Notes under the pieces: generated by a model
What the model was told of the DNA's origin: nothing
Seen by the model: only the letters and a program-made list of their open reading frames with translations
The model's database searches: none
Part shown: in pieces, positions 26,423 to 35,007 of the stretch
Numbering within the stretch: the stretch's first letter is position 1
Layout of the letters: every line of letters starts with the position of its first letter
Made by a program: the position numbers and the translations under genes
Assembly: GCF_900114705.1 (NCBI RefSeq)
Contig: NZ_FOTW01000007.1
Coordinates: forward strand, 124,001-188,000
Origin: Rugamonas rubra
Lineage (GTDB): Bacteria; Pseudomonadota; Gammaproteobacteria; Burkholderiales; Burkholderiaceae_D
Direction of reading: 5' to 3'
Length of the DNA stretch: 64,000 nucleotides

Positions 26423-27445
26423 ATGGACACCATTCCCAACATCCCGCAGCACGACCCCGTGCTGTTCAACGACTGGCTGCCGGTCGCCGTCGCCGCGCGC
26501 GTCGAGGCCGGCGCCGTGCAGGCGCTGCAACTGCTCGACCAGGCCGTCGCGCTGTGGCGCGACCAGGCCGGCCAGCTGCACGCCTGGGAGGACCGCTGCC
26601 CGCACCGCGGCACGCCGCTGTCGATCGGCCGCGTCGAGGGCGACGGCCTGCGCTGCGCCTACCACGGCTGGCGCTTCGGCAGCGCCGGCAAGTGCCAGCA
26701 CATTCCCGCCCTGCCCGAGCTGGGCGAGGCCAATCTGAAGGCCCAGGTGGCCACCTACGCGGTGCAGGAGCGCTACGGCCTGGTCTGGGTCTGCCTGGGC
26801 GCGGCCGGCGGCGCGCCACCGCCGCTGCCCGAATACGCCGACCCGGCGCTGCGCAAGGTGTTCTGCGGCCCCTACGAGGTGCGCAGCAGCGCGCCGCGCA
26901 TCGTCGAGAACTTCCTCGACATGGCCCATTTCGCCTTCGTCCACGAGGGCATCCTCGGCGAGCAGCAGCGCGCCGCCATCGCCGACTACACGGTGGAAAA
27001 ATTCGACGACGCCGAATACGGCCGTGGCGTGCGCGCCGTGCAGTGCCGCGCCTGGCAGCCGCAGGCCAGCAAGGCCGCCAGCGGCGGCGCCGAGATCGAC
27101 TACACCTACCGCGTGCCGCGCCCGCTGACGGCGGTGCTGACCAAGCAGTCGGCCGGCGGCGTGCGCGAGGCCATCAGCCTGCACCTGCAGCCGCTGACGG
27201 AAACCAGCACGCGGGTCTGGATCATCCTGGCGCTGGACGATTTCATCTCCAGCGACGAGGCGCTGCGCCAGTTCCAGGACACCATCTTCCTGCAGGACCA
27301 GCCGATCCTGGAGAGCCAGCGCCCGCAGCGCCTGCCGCTGATCCCCGGCGCCGAGGTGTCGGTGGTGTGCGACCGCATGTCGCTGGCCTACCGCGCCTAC
27401 CTGAAGGAGAGCGGCCTGCGCTACGGCGTGCTGCGCGCCGACTGA
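26423..27445 (+). CDS. Rieske non-heme iron oxygenase, alpha subunit
   Basis: 340 residues from ATG 26423. The N-terminal Rieske [2Fe-2S] domain has C59/H61 (CPHRG) and C78/H81 (CAYHGW). The catalytic domain carries NFLDMAHFAFVHEG, with D166, H169 and H174 as bridging and iron ligands. Size and layout match the phthalate/vanillate demethylase group of monooxygenases, which need a separate reductase; none is encoded nearby. Its place behind a nucleoside/purine binding-protein gene suggests that an imported ring compound, possibly a methylated purine, is demethylated or hydroxylated. That substrate guess is inference. The Shine-Dalgarno is weak. Confidence 0.9.
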   Translation: MDTIPNIPQHDPVLFNDWLPVAVAARVEAGAVQALQLLDQAVALWRDQAGQLHAWEDRCPHRGTPLSIGRVEGDGLRCAYHGWRFGSAGKCQHIPALPELGEANLKAQVATYAVQERYGLVWVCLGAAGGAPPPLPEYADPALRKVFCGPYEVRSSAPRIVENFLDMAHFAFVHEGILGEQQRAAIADYTVEKFDDAEYGRGVRAVQCRAWQPQASKAASGGAEIDYTYRVPRPLTAVLTKQSAGGVREAISLHLQPLTETSTRVWIILALDDFISSDEALRQFQDTIFLQDQPILESQRPQRLPLIPGAEVSVVCDRMSLAYRAYLKESGLRYGVLRAD

Positions 27446-27583
27446 GGGGCGGCCGGCCGGCCGGGCGCCATCCTCGCAGAAGTGACAGTTACGGCAAGCT
27501 TGGCGGCATGGTCAAATCGGGGCGTCTACACGCGCAGGTGCGTGTTTCTCTCCGCCCGCAGTCGGCGTACAACCTGGCTCATT

Positions 27584-28756
27584 ATGACCGCCCACATTGC
27601 CCCGGCTTTTTACCAACCGCTGATCGTACCGGCCGACCGTTTGATTCGCGCCCCGCTGTCCGGCTGGCGTCGCAAGGTGCTGCAGGACCTGCTGCCGGCG
27701 GTGCGCGCGCGCGCCGTCGACGAGCTGCCGCAGCAGCTGAACCTGTTGGCCCTGCAGGAGGCCTATCGCGGCAACCTGGACGCCGCGCGCCAGTTGTGCG
27801 ACGCGCAGATCCGCTTCTGGCAGGCGCAGGCCGCCGCCGGCCAGCCGCAGCAACTGCTCAACGTGATCCAGCCGTGGATCAACCTGATCCGCCTGGAGCG
27901 CTGGCAGGAGCGCACCGGCGAGGCCGCCGCGCTGTACCAGCAACTGGCGCCGCAGCGGGCGCACGAGCAGGGCGAGCTGCAACGCCGCTACGGCATCGGC
28001 GCGACGCTGGCCGAGCTGTGCGCCATGGACCGCCTGGGCAACGCGGCGGTGACGCTGCAAAACGCCTACTGGCAGGAGTATCCGCGCCTGCTGCTCAAGT
28101 GCGGCATGCACCAGGAGTTGAACTACCTGCTGCAGGACGCCCAGGCGCTGCCGCTCGGCCCCTACCTGAAGGCGGCGCAGCTGGAGATGCAGCTGTCCTA
28201 CCAATCGAAGATCGGCCTGCACCGCAACAGCCTGGCCGCGCTGGAAAAGATGATGCTGGGGCCGCACTCGCCGTACTGGCTGCAGTTCAAGGTGCTGGAG
28301 GTGTATCTGGCCTTCCAGGCCGAGATGGTCAACGCGCCGGCCCGCGCCGAGCACCTGTTCCAGGCGCTGACCTCGGGCCGCACGCTGAACTGCCAGGCGC
28401 AGGACCTGTATTTCCTGGCCCACGCGGCGCAGGTGTTCCGCCAGTTGCACCTGGGCGGCCACGAGATCGGCTGCCTCGACATGGTCGAGGCGATGGCCGC
28501 CAAGCTGGGCGACGAGGTGTTCCAGTGCCACGCCCGCCAGCGCCTGGCCGAGCTGGGCCAGATGCCGCACGAGCAGGTGCTCGACGAGTTCCAACACTCG
28601 GCCTACGTGCAGGTGCGCAGCAGCCTGGGCCTGCGCCCGGACGACGACGCCGCCGGCCGCGCCGCCGGCCTGCTGCGCGCGGTCGAGCAACTGGCCGCGC
28701 TCGACTACGACGGTTGCGCCCGTGCCCTCGCGCTGGTCTGCGGCGCCGAGCGCTAG
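27584..28756 (+). CDS. Helical-repeat (TPR-like) protein, unknown
   Basis: I do not recognise the family. From ATG 27584 it has 390 residues; the frame is open back to 27482, but neither start has a clear ribosome site. It is Ala/Leu/Gln-rich with a regular helix-hairpin spacing (LLALQEAYRGNLDAARQLCD, RYGIGATLAELCAMDRLGNA) resembling tetratricopeptide repeats. No signal peptide or membrane segment is present. It follows the Rieske gene at 138 bp and converges with the small monooxygenase gene. A cytoplasmic scaffold or regulatory role is possible but unproven. Confidence 0.65.
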   Translation: MTAHIAPAFYQPLIVPADRLIRAPLSGWRRKVLQDLLPAVRARAVDELPQQLNLLALQEAYRGNLDAARQLCDAQIRFWQAQAAAGQPQQLLNVIQPWINLIRLERWQERTGEAAALYQQLAPQRAHEQGELQRRYGIGATLAELCAMDRLGNAAVTLQNAYWQEYPRLLLKCGMHQELNYLLQDAQALPLGPYLKAAQLEMQLSYQSKIGLHRNSLAALEKMMLGPHSPYWLQFKVLEVYLAFQAEMVNAPARAEHLFQALTSGRTLNCQAQDLYFLAHAAQVFRQLHLGGHEIGCLDMVEAMAAKLGDEVFQCHARQRLAELGQMPHEQVLDEFQHSAYVQVRSSLGLRPDDDAAGRAAGLLRAVEQLAALDYDGCARALALVCGAER

Positions 28757-28772
28757 GCCCGCCGCCCGTCAA

Positions 28773-29123
28773 CTAGCCGCGCGCCTGGTCCACCGGGCTG
28801 TAGCTGGCCATGTCGGCGCGGATGCCCAGGCGGGCCAACATCTCCTGCGGGTCGACGCCCATGCGCCGCTGCATCGCGCGCACCTCGGCGCGCGCCTGCT
28901 CGATCGACTCGGCGCGGTCCCACTCGACGATGGTGACGATGCTCACCTCGCCCGAGCGCGAGGCCTGTTCCAGGATGTGGCTCTGCAGGCAGCCGGCCAG
29001 CGTGCCGAGCAGCGCGCCGGTGCGGCTGACCTGGTCGAGGAACTCGTCGCGCGCGGCGGCGGGGACGATGAATTTGTCGACACGGAACAGCGTCGTCGAC
29101 GGCCTGGCCAATTTCTTCAGCAT
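28773..29123 (-). CDS. Antibiotic-biosynthesis-monooxygenase (ABM) fold protein
   Basis: 116 residues fitting the ferredoxin-like ABM fold (FRVDKFIVPAAARDEFLDQV, SIVTIVEWDRAESIEQARAE). Such proteins are small cofactor-free quinone or polyketide monooxygenases, or heme-degrading relatives. The gene is divergent from soxR and has a promoter with the 19-bp spacer and dyad of a SoxR target, so it is probably induced by redox-active compounds and may oxidise them. GAAAGG lies upstream of the ATG. Confidence 0.82.
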   Translation of the reverse strand: MLKKLARPSTTLFRVDKFIVPAAARDEFLDQVSRTGALLGTLAGCLQSHILEQASRSGEVSIVTIVEWDRAESIEQARAEVRAMQRRMGVDPQEMLARLGIRADMASYSPVDQARG

Positions 29124-29160
29124 ACGATGCCTTTCTTGAAGTGGATGCGCAACTGGACCC

Positions 29161-29191
29161 AGTGTAAAACCTCAAGTAAGATTGATGTCAA
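29161..29191 (-). promoter_or_regulatory. SoxR-type promoter of the ABM gene
   Basis: On the minus strand TTGACA (29186-29191) and TACACT (29161-29166) are separated by 19 bp, the overlong spacer of MerR-family promoters. Within it CCTCAAGTAAGATTGATG (29170-29187) matches most positions of the known SoxR box CCTCAAGTTAACTTGAGG. Confidence 0.85.
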
Positions 29192-29216
29192 GCGCGGATT
29201 CAAGGAGGCATCGACG

Positions 29217-29687
29217 ATGGAACAGCAGTGTGGCGAAGGCATCAAGCACGTCTTGAGCGTGGGCGAGGTGGCCAAGCGCAGCGGCGTGGCCGTCTCGGCG
29301 CTGCACTTCTACGAGGCCGAGGGCCTGATCCACAGCAGCCGCACGGCCGGCAACCAGCGCCGCTACCCGCGCGACGTGCTGCGCCGGGTCGCCTTCATCC
29401 GCACCGCGCAGCGGGTCGGCGTGCCGCTGGCCGAGATCGCCGAGACGCTGCGCGCCCTGCCCGACGGCCGCACGCCGACGCGCGACGACTGGACCCGGCT
29501 GTCGCTGGCCTGGCGCGCCCGCCTCGACGAGCGCATCGGCATGCTCGAGCGGCTGCGCGACAACCTCGACGACTGCATCGGCTGCGGCTGCCTGTCGCTG
29601 GAGCGCTGCCGCCTGCGCAACCCGGCCGACACCCTGGCGGCGCAGGGGCCGGGGCCGGTCTGGCTGGAGTCGGAGCTGGCCGATTGA
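29217..29687 (+). CDS. soxR: Redox-sensitive MerR-family activator SoxR
   Basis: 156 residues from ATG 29217, with AAGGAGG 8 bp upstream. The MerR helix-turn-helix is at about residues 12-50 (SVGEVAKRSGVAVSALHFYE), followed by the dimerisation helix. C120, C123, C125 and C131 (CIGCGCLSLERC) form the [2Fe-2S] site, one residue off the E. coli numbering. Oxidation of the cluster by redox-cycling compounds activates target promoters. The visible target is the divergent ABM gene, whose promoter contains a SoxR box. Confidence 0.95.
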   Translation: MEQQCGEGIKHVLSVGEVAKRSGVAVSALHFYEAEGLIHSSRTAGNQRRYPRDVLRRVAFIRTAQRVGVPLAEIAETLRALPDGRTPTRDDWTRLSLAWRARLDERIGMLERLRDNLDDCIGCGCLSLERCRLRNPADTLAAQGPGPVWLESELAD

Positions 29688-29744
29688 GCCAAGCCGGCGG
29701 TGCCGGCCGCGCCCGGCCGTCCGGCCACTCAAGCGCCCGGCCGC

Positions 29745-31385
29745 TCAGCCGCGCAGGTCGGCCAGGCGCGCCAGCAGCTCCAGCGGCCGCTCGCTGACCA
29801 GGCCGACGGCGCCGGCGTAGACCAGGCCCTCGTTGCCGTCGAGGGTGATCAGCTCGCCCTCGCGCAGCACCAGCCCGCCCAGCGTGACCTGGCGCGCCGC
29901 CTCGTCGATGCGCAGGCCGGCGCAGGCCACCAGGCAGACCTTGCCCATCTGCCGCGCCACCACGGCGGCGTGCGAGGTGCGCGCGCCGCGCTCGGTGAGC
30001 AGGCCGTCGGCCAGCGCCAGCGCGCCGATGTCGGCCGTCTCGGCGTCGCGCCGCAGCAGGATCACCGCGCGGCCGGCGGCCCGCTCGGCACGGGCGCGCG
30101 CCTCGTCGAGGGCGATCGCGCCGCTGGCCACGCCGCCGCCGGCGACGCTGGCGCTGGCGATGGCCGGCGGCGCGGCGCCGTCCGCCGCCGCCACGCGGCG
30201 CAGCGTCAGCGCCTGCTCGTCCAGGCCGGCGGTGCGGCGGCAGGCCTCGGCGCGCTCGATCACGCCCTCGTCGAACAGGTCGAGGGCGATGCGCGCGGCG
30301 GCGCGCGCCGACCGCTTGCCGGCGCGCGCCTGCAGCATGAACAGCCGGCCGCGCTGCACGGTGAACTCGAAGTCCTGCATGTCGCCGAAGGCCCGCTCGA
30401 TTTGCCGCGCGGCGGCGCCCAGCTGGTCCCACACCTCGGGCAGGGCGCCGGCCAGCGCCTCGTGGCCGTGCGCGCTGCGCCGGCCCGACACCACGTCCTC
30501 GCCCTGGGCGTTGAACAGGAAGTCGAGCCACAGCGCCGGCGCGCCGCTGACCGGGTCGCGCGAGAAGCCGACGCCGGCGCCGGACATGCCGCCGGCGTTG
30601 CCGAACACCATGGCCTGCGCCGTGACGGCGGTGCCGACGGCGTCGTCGATATTGTTGAGGCGGCGGTAGTCGCGCGCCCGCGGCGCCTGCCAGGAGTCGA
30701 ACACCGCCGCCACGGCGCGGCCCAGCTGCTCGTCCGGCTCCTGCGGGAAGGGCGTGCCGGTGGCGTCGCGGTAGACGGCGAGGAAGCGCCGCGTCAGCTC
30801 GCGCAGCTGGGCGAAGTCGAGCTCGCGCTCGTCGCGGCCGCCGGCCAGGCGCGCCAGCTCGGCCTCGAACAGGGCGGCCGGCACCTGCGCCACCACCTCG
30901 CCGAAGCAGGCCACCAGGCGCCGGTAGGCGTCCCAGGCCAGGCGCGGGTTGCCGGTCTGCGCCACCAGCCCGGGCAGCGTGCGCTCGCTCAGGCCGACGT
31001 TGAGCAGCGTCTCCATCATGCCCGGCATCGACACCGGCGCACCCGAACGCACCGACAGCAGCAGCGGCCGGCGCGCGTCGCCGAAGCCCAACCCGCTGGC
31101 CGCCTCCAGGCGCCGCAGCGCCGGCCGCCAGTCGCCGGCCTGGGCGCGCCGCTGCGGCGCGCAGAAGCCGGTGCCCAGCACGAAGGCCGGCGGCACCGGC
31201 AGGCCCAGCTCGGCCATGCGCAGCAGGTTGTAGGCCTTGAAGCCGACCTGCGCCGGCGTCGGCGCGGCGGCCGTGTCGCTGTCGTTGTTGTTGTTGTCGT
31301 TGTCGGCGGCGGCGCCGCAGCCGATCAGGTAGACGCCGGCGGCGGCGCTGCCGTCCGGCGGCGCCTCGGCGCGCCAGGCGCTCAC
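29745..31385 (-). CDS. PPDK/PEP-synthase-like dikinase lacking the PEP barrel
   Basis: 546 residues from GTG 31385, whose GTGA overlaps the upstream stop. The N-terminal ATP-grasp part matches pyruvate phosphate dikinase (AYNLLRMAELGLPVPPAF at 51-68, SVRSGAPVSMPGMMETLLNV at 111-130). It is followed by the swivelling phosphohistidine domain, TERGARTSHAAVVARQMG, with catalytic H472. The protein stops right after that domain (LDGNEGLVYAG), so the C-terminal PEP/pyruvate barrel of the roughly 870-residue enzyme is absent and it cannot make PEP alone. A low-complexity NDNNNND run (29-35) interrupts the N-terminus. Coupled to the PhoU-like gene, it may phosphorylate a different acceptor. Confidence 0.85.
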   Translation of the reverse strand: MSAWRAEAPPDGSAAAGVYLIGCGAAADNDNNNNDSDTAAAPTPAQVGFKAYNLLRMAELGLPVPPAFVLGTGFCAPQRRAQAGDWRPALRRLEAASGLGFGDARRPLLLSVRSGAPVSMPGMMETLLNVGLSERTLPGLVAQTGNPRLAWDAYRRLVACFGEVVAQVPAALFEAELARLAGGRDERELDFAQLRELTRRFLAVYRDATGTPFPQEPDEQLGRAVAAVFDSWQAPRARDYRRLNNIDDAVGTAVTAQAMVFGNAGGMSGAGVGFSRDPVSGAPALWLDFLFNAQGEDVVSGRRSAHGHEALAGALPEVWDQLGAAARQIERAFGDMQDFEFTVQRGRLFMLQARAGKRSARAAARIALDLFDEGVIERAEACRRTAGLDEQALTLRRVAAADGAAPPAIASASVAGGGVASGAIALDEARARAERAAGRAVILLRRDAETADIGALALADGLLTERGARTSHAAVVARQMGKVCLVACAGLRIDEAARQVTLGGLVLREGELITLDGNEGLVYAGAVGLVSERPLELLARLADLRG

Positions 31386-33316
31386 GCCACCGCCCCGGTG
31401 CGCGCCAGCACCACCTCGCGCAGCGCGAAGCTGGCCACCATCAGCGCGTCGGAGGCGCGCTCGATGGTGCCGGCCAGGTCGCCGGCCAGCGTCATCTCGG
31501 CGGCCTTGGACAGCTCCTTGAGGATCAGCCGGCGGGCGGCGCGCAACTGTTCGTCGCAGGCGCGCTCGGCCAGCACCACGCGCCAGGTGGCGTCGAGGAA
31601 GGCGTCCGACGAGTCCATCTCGGCGCCGTGGCTCAGCGTGGCGGCCAACGCCAGCGCCTTGACATAGTTCTCGCAGGCCTCCAGCACGCCCTCGGCCAGC
31701 GGCTGCAGCGCCTGGCGCACGCCGTGCCGCAGCGCGTCCTCGTGCTCCTCGACGATCAGGGCGAGCAGGTAGATCGCCTCCTCCAGCTCGTCGGCGACGT
31801 CGTCGGCCAGCGCCAGCAGGTGGGCGAACTGGCCCCAGCGCTGGTGCCGCTTGGCGGCGGCGCGGCCCTGTTCGACCAGGTCGTCGGCGCGGCGCTCCCA
31901 GTTCTTGGCGCGCAGCGCGGCGGCGGCCGCCTCGCGCGCGCCGCCGCCGTGGGCCAGCAGGTCGCGCAGCGCCATCGCCAGCTCGTGGCAGTAGGCGGCG
32001 TGCTCGCCGGCCAGCTCGAACTCGCTGGCCCAGTCGCGCAGCTGGCGCGTCAGCAGCACCCGCGTCTCGTCCTCGATCTGCGCCAGCGGCCGGCCGTCCA
32101 GCAGCGCGCGGCTGGCCAGGGCCAGGGCGTCGACCAGGAACTGCTGCGCCGCCGTCTCGCCGAGCACGCCGTCGAGCCGGTCGCCCAGGCGGAAGATGCC
32201 GTCGCCGACCGCCTGCATCACCGAGTACATCAACTTCTCGCCGCCCGCCTTGAGCCAGGCCATGTGGCCGACCTCGAGGGCGGCGGCGGCGTTCAGCACG
32301 GCGATGGCGGCGGGCTTGGAGACGAACAGCTGCAGGCGCTTGCGCGCCCGGTTCCAGTCGATCAGGAAGACGATGCGCGCGCCCACCTCCTGCAGCGTGC
32401 GGGCGACACCGTCGGCGTCGGCGCAGGCGAAGCTGGCGGTGCCGACGAAGTAGGCGGCGCCCATGTTCAGGCCCGGCGTCACGCGCGGCTCGACCACCGA
32501 CCAGCTGGCGCCCTGCGCGGCCAGCAGCTCGCGGAAGAACTCGAAGCGGCTCTGGTGCAGGTCGGAGTAGGTCAGCGTGATGTTCAAGTCGGCGACGTGC
32601 ATCACCAGCACGTGGGCGTCGTTGGTGCCGATGTCGTTCTGCAGCAGCAGGCGCGCGCCGTCGCGGGTGGCCGCCGTGTCGAGGCCGGGATGGTCGAACT
32701 TCAGGCCGGCGGTGCGGTGCAGGCCGCGCATGAAGGCGGCCACCAGCGCGCGGTCGGGCGCCGCCAGGTTCCAGGTGTGGGCGCCGTCGACCTCCTCGCT
32801 GGCCAGCGCGGCGGCGACGCGGTTGAGCTGCTTGTGCATGTCCATCACCACCAGGTGCACGCCGTCGCCGTGGTCGCGGTCGCCCCGCGTCAGCCGGGCC
32901 ACGTCCTCGTTCGACAGCGACTCGTCCTGCACCGCGTCGAGCCATTCGACCCAGTGGGCGGCGCGCTGGCGCAGCGCGCTAGCGGCCTCGCCCTCGCCCA
33001 GCGCCTTGGCCATCGCCGCCAGGTCGGCGGCGGCGCCACGGCACAGCAGCGGCAGGCCGGGCAGGAAGACCATCTCTCCGCCGCGCGCCGCCGAGGCCAG
33101 CATCTCGTCCATCCAGGCCTCCCGCAGGCCGGCGGCGGCCTGCTCGCGCGACAGGTCGAGCGCGCCGCGCTTGGGATGCTCGGCGTGCTGGATCGCCGCC
33201 TGCACCACCGACAAGCGCAGCTTGAGCCGGTCGTTGGCGGCCAGCGCCGCCTTGATGCGAGTGGGCAGCAGCAGCCCCGCCTCGCCTATCGATTCGACGA
33301 CGTCTTCCTTCAACAT
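31382..33316 (-). CDS. Large protein with PhoU/DUF47-like C-terminus, partner of the dikinase-like protein
   Basis: 644 residues of unrecognised overall family. The first 200 residues are helical. The middle (about 210-400) has mixed strands (DAHVLVMHVADLNITLTYSD, ARIVFLIDWNRARKRLQL). The last 220 residues are helical with E/D-rich patterns (NWERRADDLVEQGR, ALADDVADELEEAIYLLAL) like PhoU/DUF47 bundles that bind metal or phosphate. No signal or membrane segment. Its stop overlaps the GTG of the dikinase-like gene, indicating coupled expression. It may be the phospho-acceptor or regulator for that protein; this is inference. Confidence 0.72.
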   Translation of the reverse strand: MLKEDVVESIGEAGLLLPTRIKAALAANDRLKLRLSVVQAAIQHAEHPKRGALDLSREQAAAGLREAWMDEMLASAARGGEMVFLPGLPLLCRGAAADLAAMAKALGEGEAASALRQRAAHWVEWLDAVQDESLSNEDVARLTRGDRDHGDGVHLVVMDMHKQLNRVAAALASEEVDGAHTWNLAAPDRALVAAFMRGLHRTAGLKFDHPGLDTAATRDGARLLLQNDIGTNDAHVLVMHVADLNITLTYSDLHQSRFEFFRELLAAQGASWSVVEPRVTPGLNMGAAYFVGTASFACADADGVARTLQEVGARIVFLIDWNRARKRLQLFVSKPAAIAVLNAAAALEVGHMAWLKAGGEKLMYSVMQAVGDGIFRLGDRLDGVLGETAAQQFLVDALALASRALLDGRPLAQIEDETRVLLTRQLRDWASEFELAGEHAAYCHELAMALRDLLAHGGGAREAAAAALRAKNWERRADDLVEQGRAAAKRHQRWGQFAHLLALADDVADELEEAIYLLALIVEEHEDALRHGVRQALQPLAEGVLEACENYVKALALAATLSHGAEMDSSDAFLDATWRVVLAERACDEQLRAARRLILKELSKAAEMTLAGDLAGTIERASDALMVASFALREVVLARTGAVA

Positions 33317-33597
33317 CTCGCTTCCCCTTTGGCTGTGCCGGACTGTTGATTGTTGCAGCGCGCCGTGACGGGCGCGTTACACGCCGCGAGGAATCGGCGG
33401 AGATTGCCGTCGGATTGATATAGATCACGTTCTGCCGGCGGGAAAGCGGCTAGCGGAAAACGGCGAACGACGATGCGCACGCTTGGATATACTTGTTGAC
33501 AAAAGAGCATCTGAACGACATCATACAATTGCAATATTAATATTGTTTTTAACAACTCGGTAGCAGCGCCAGCACTCCCACCACCCGGAGAATGAAC

Positions 33598-34191
33598 ATG
33601 TTTGGATTCTTGAAGAAACCCGCCGCCCGCCAAACGCCCTCGCTGCGGCGCGAGCAGCTGCAACCGCGCATCAAACACGTCCATTTCATCGACGCGCTGC
33701 GCCAGGCCGGCGTGCCGCAGGAGCAATGGCCCTGCACCACGCCGCTGTGCGGCGAGCTGCTGGTCACCTACGCCTTCGACCTGGCCGACGGCTTCGTCAT
33801 GGCCACGCCGGCCATGCTGCGCGAGGCCGGCGTGATCGGCGACGAGCTGGCCGAGCTGGGCCGCGCCAACCTGCGCCGGGCGATGCCGCAACCGCAGTTC
33901 TTCGCCAAGGACGGTTGCGGCCTGGCCCACACCGGCGGCGAGCTGGAGGCGACGCTGCTGCTGCTCGACGAGGTCTGGCAGCGCATGCAGCCGAACTTCG
34001 CCGGCGCCATCCTGGCCACCGTGCCACGGCGCGACCGCATCCTGCTGTGCGACGGCGCCAACCCAGCGGCGACGGCGGCGCTGGCCCGGCAAACCGGCGA
34101 ATTCTTCGACGAGCAGGACGACGCCCACCGCCTGTCCACCCAGCTCATGCGGCGCAACGGCGACGGCTGGTCGCTCTTCAACGCCCACTGA
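33598..34191 (+). CDS. DUF1444 (YtpQ-like) protein
   Basis: 197 residues from ATG 33598, with GGAG 7 bp upstream; the in-frame ATG at 33592 is too close to it. The core (LLVTYAFDLADGFVMATPAM, GVIGDELAELGRANL, DGANPAATAAL) fits the DUF1444/YtpQ family, whose function is unknown. No signal peptide. It is divergent from the PhoU-like/dikinase-like pair across a 281-bp AT-richer gap. Confidence 0.72.
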   Translation: MFGFLKKPAARQTPSLRREQLQPRIKHVHFIDALRQAGVPQEQWPCTTPLCGELLVTYAFDLADGFVMATPAMLREAGVIGDELAELGRANLRRAMPQPQFFAKDGCGLAHTGGELEATLLLLDEVWQRMQPNFAGAILATVPRRDRILLCDGANPAATAALARQTGEFFDEQDDAHRLSTQLMRRNGDGWSLFNAH

Positions 34192-34459
34192 AAACCCGTC
34201 GCAACAACCCGGGAGCGGTGCAGCGGCGGCTTCGCCGGTGCCCACCACGCCGACTAAACCCACTAGCGGGAGAATGAGCCCGACACCACGTCAAACTGTT
34301 GATCCCGTGCTCCTCGAACGGGTGCTAGCGCGTCTGGCTGAACGACTGCTTGAGTAGCGGCATCCTCGCCACGCGAAGTGAGCCCGTAGCGGCGTGTCGG
34401 CGAACACGCTTGAGAAGCAACAATCAATCGCCGCCCCGACATGCTAACCTGAGACGTCG
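34192..34459. other. Gene-free stretch before the toxin-antitoxin module
   Basis: No convincing frame, hairpin terminator or repeat-family copy is seen here. Composition becomes less G/C-biased from about 34260 onward, marking the left side of a probably acquired segment that reaches the tRNA gene. Confidence 0.4.
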
Positions 34460-34487
34460 TTGACGTACTACGCCAATGGCGTATGAT
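34460..34487 (+). promoter_or_regulatory. Promoter with internal operator of the toxin-antitoxin module
   Basis: TTGACG (34460-34465) and TATGAT (34482-34487), 16-bp spacer. The spacer and first -10 bases form the dyad TACGCC-AAT-GGCGTA (34469-34483), well placed for repression by the HTH antitoxin. Confidence 0.8.
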
Positions 34488-34513
34488 CGAAGATAGCTAA
34501 GGAAAGTCCAGCC

Positions 34514-34942
34514 ATGAAGCTGCCTCGCCCAGCTGACAGACATCCCATACTGTTCGTCGAAGCGACGGAATTCGAACGGCAGTCTTCTCGCTTGTTAAAT
34601 GCAATGGAACTGAAGGCGCTGCGATTTCTCCTCGCCGACGATCCAACCTGCGGTTCGCCCGTGAGTGACTTGCCTGGACTCCTGAAAATTTGCTATGCAG
34701 GCTGCGTCATCTACTACGCGATTGCCCCAAGTTTTCTGAAGATTTACCTGCTGGATATCGAAAAAGACGATGACGATTCTCCGCCGCCGACAAAGCCAAG
34801 CACTCCACCGACGGATGAGGAAATCACTGCCCTACGTAAAACGCTACGTCTTTTGAGTAGAGGGCTACTGATTGTTGTGGTAAAGCGAGGTTTAAAGTGG
34901 CTATGGGAGTATTGCAAAGACGAATTTCTCGGTTGGCACTAG
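34514..34942 (+). CDS. RelE/HigB-like toxin with a C-terminal extension
   Basis: 142 residues. The first 85 residues fit the RelE/ParE/HigB toxin fold (ILFVEATEFERQSSRLL, GCVIYYAIAPSFLKIYLLDI), which usually cleaves mRNA on the ribosome. After an acidic, proline-rich linker (DDDDSPPPTKPSTPP) comes an unusual tail of about 45 residues, with a hydrophobic stretch (LLIVVVKRGLKWLWEYC) that could touch membrane or antitoxin. AAGGAAAG precedes the ATG. Toxin-before-antitoxin order, with the XRE antitoxin 65 bp downstream, fits HigBA-type modules. Confidence 0.75.
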   Translation: MKLPRPADRHPILFVEATEFERQSSRLLNAMELKALRFLLADDPTCGSPVSDLPGLLKICYAGCVIYYAIAPSFLKIYLLDIEKDDDDSPPPTKPSTPPTDEEITALRKTLRLLSRGLLIVVVKRGLKWLWEYCKDEFLGWH

Positions 34943-35007
34943 ATCACGCAGAAGCCCCGACTAGCTTCCATTAGCCACTCTTATTTGTATTTTTAGGACG
35001 AATTATT

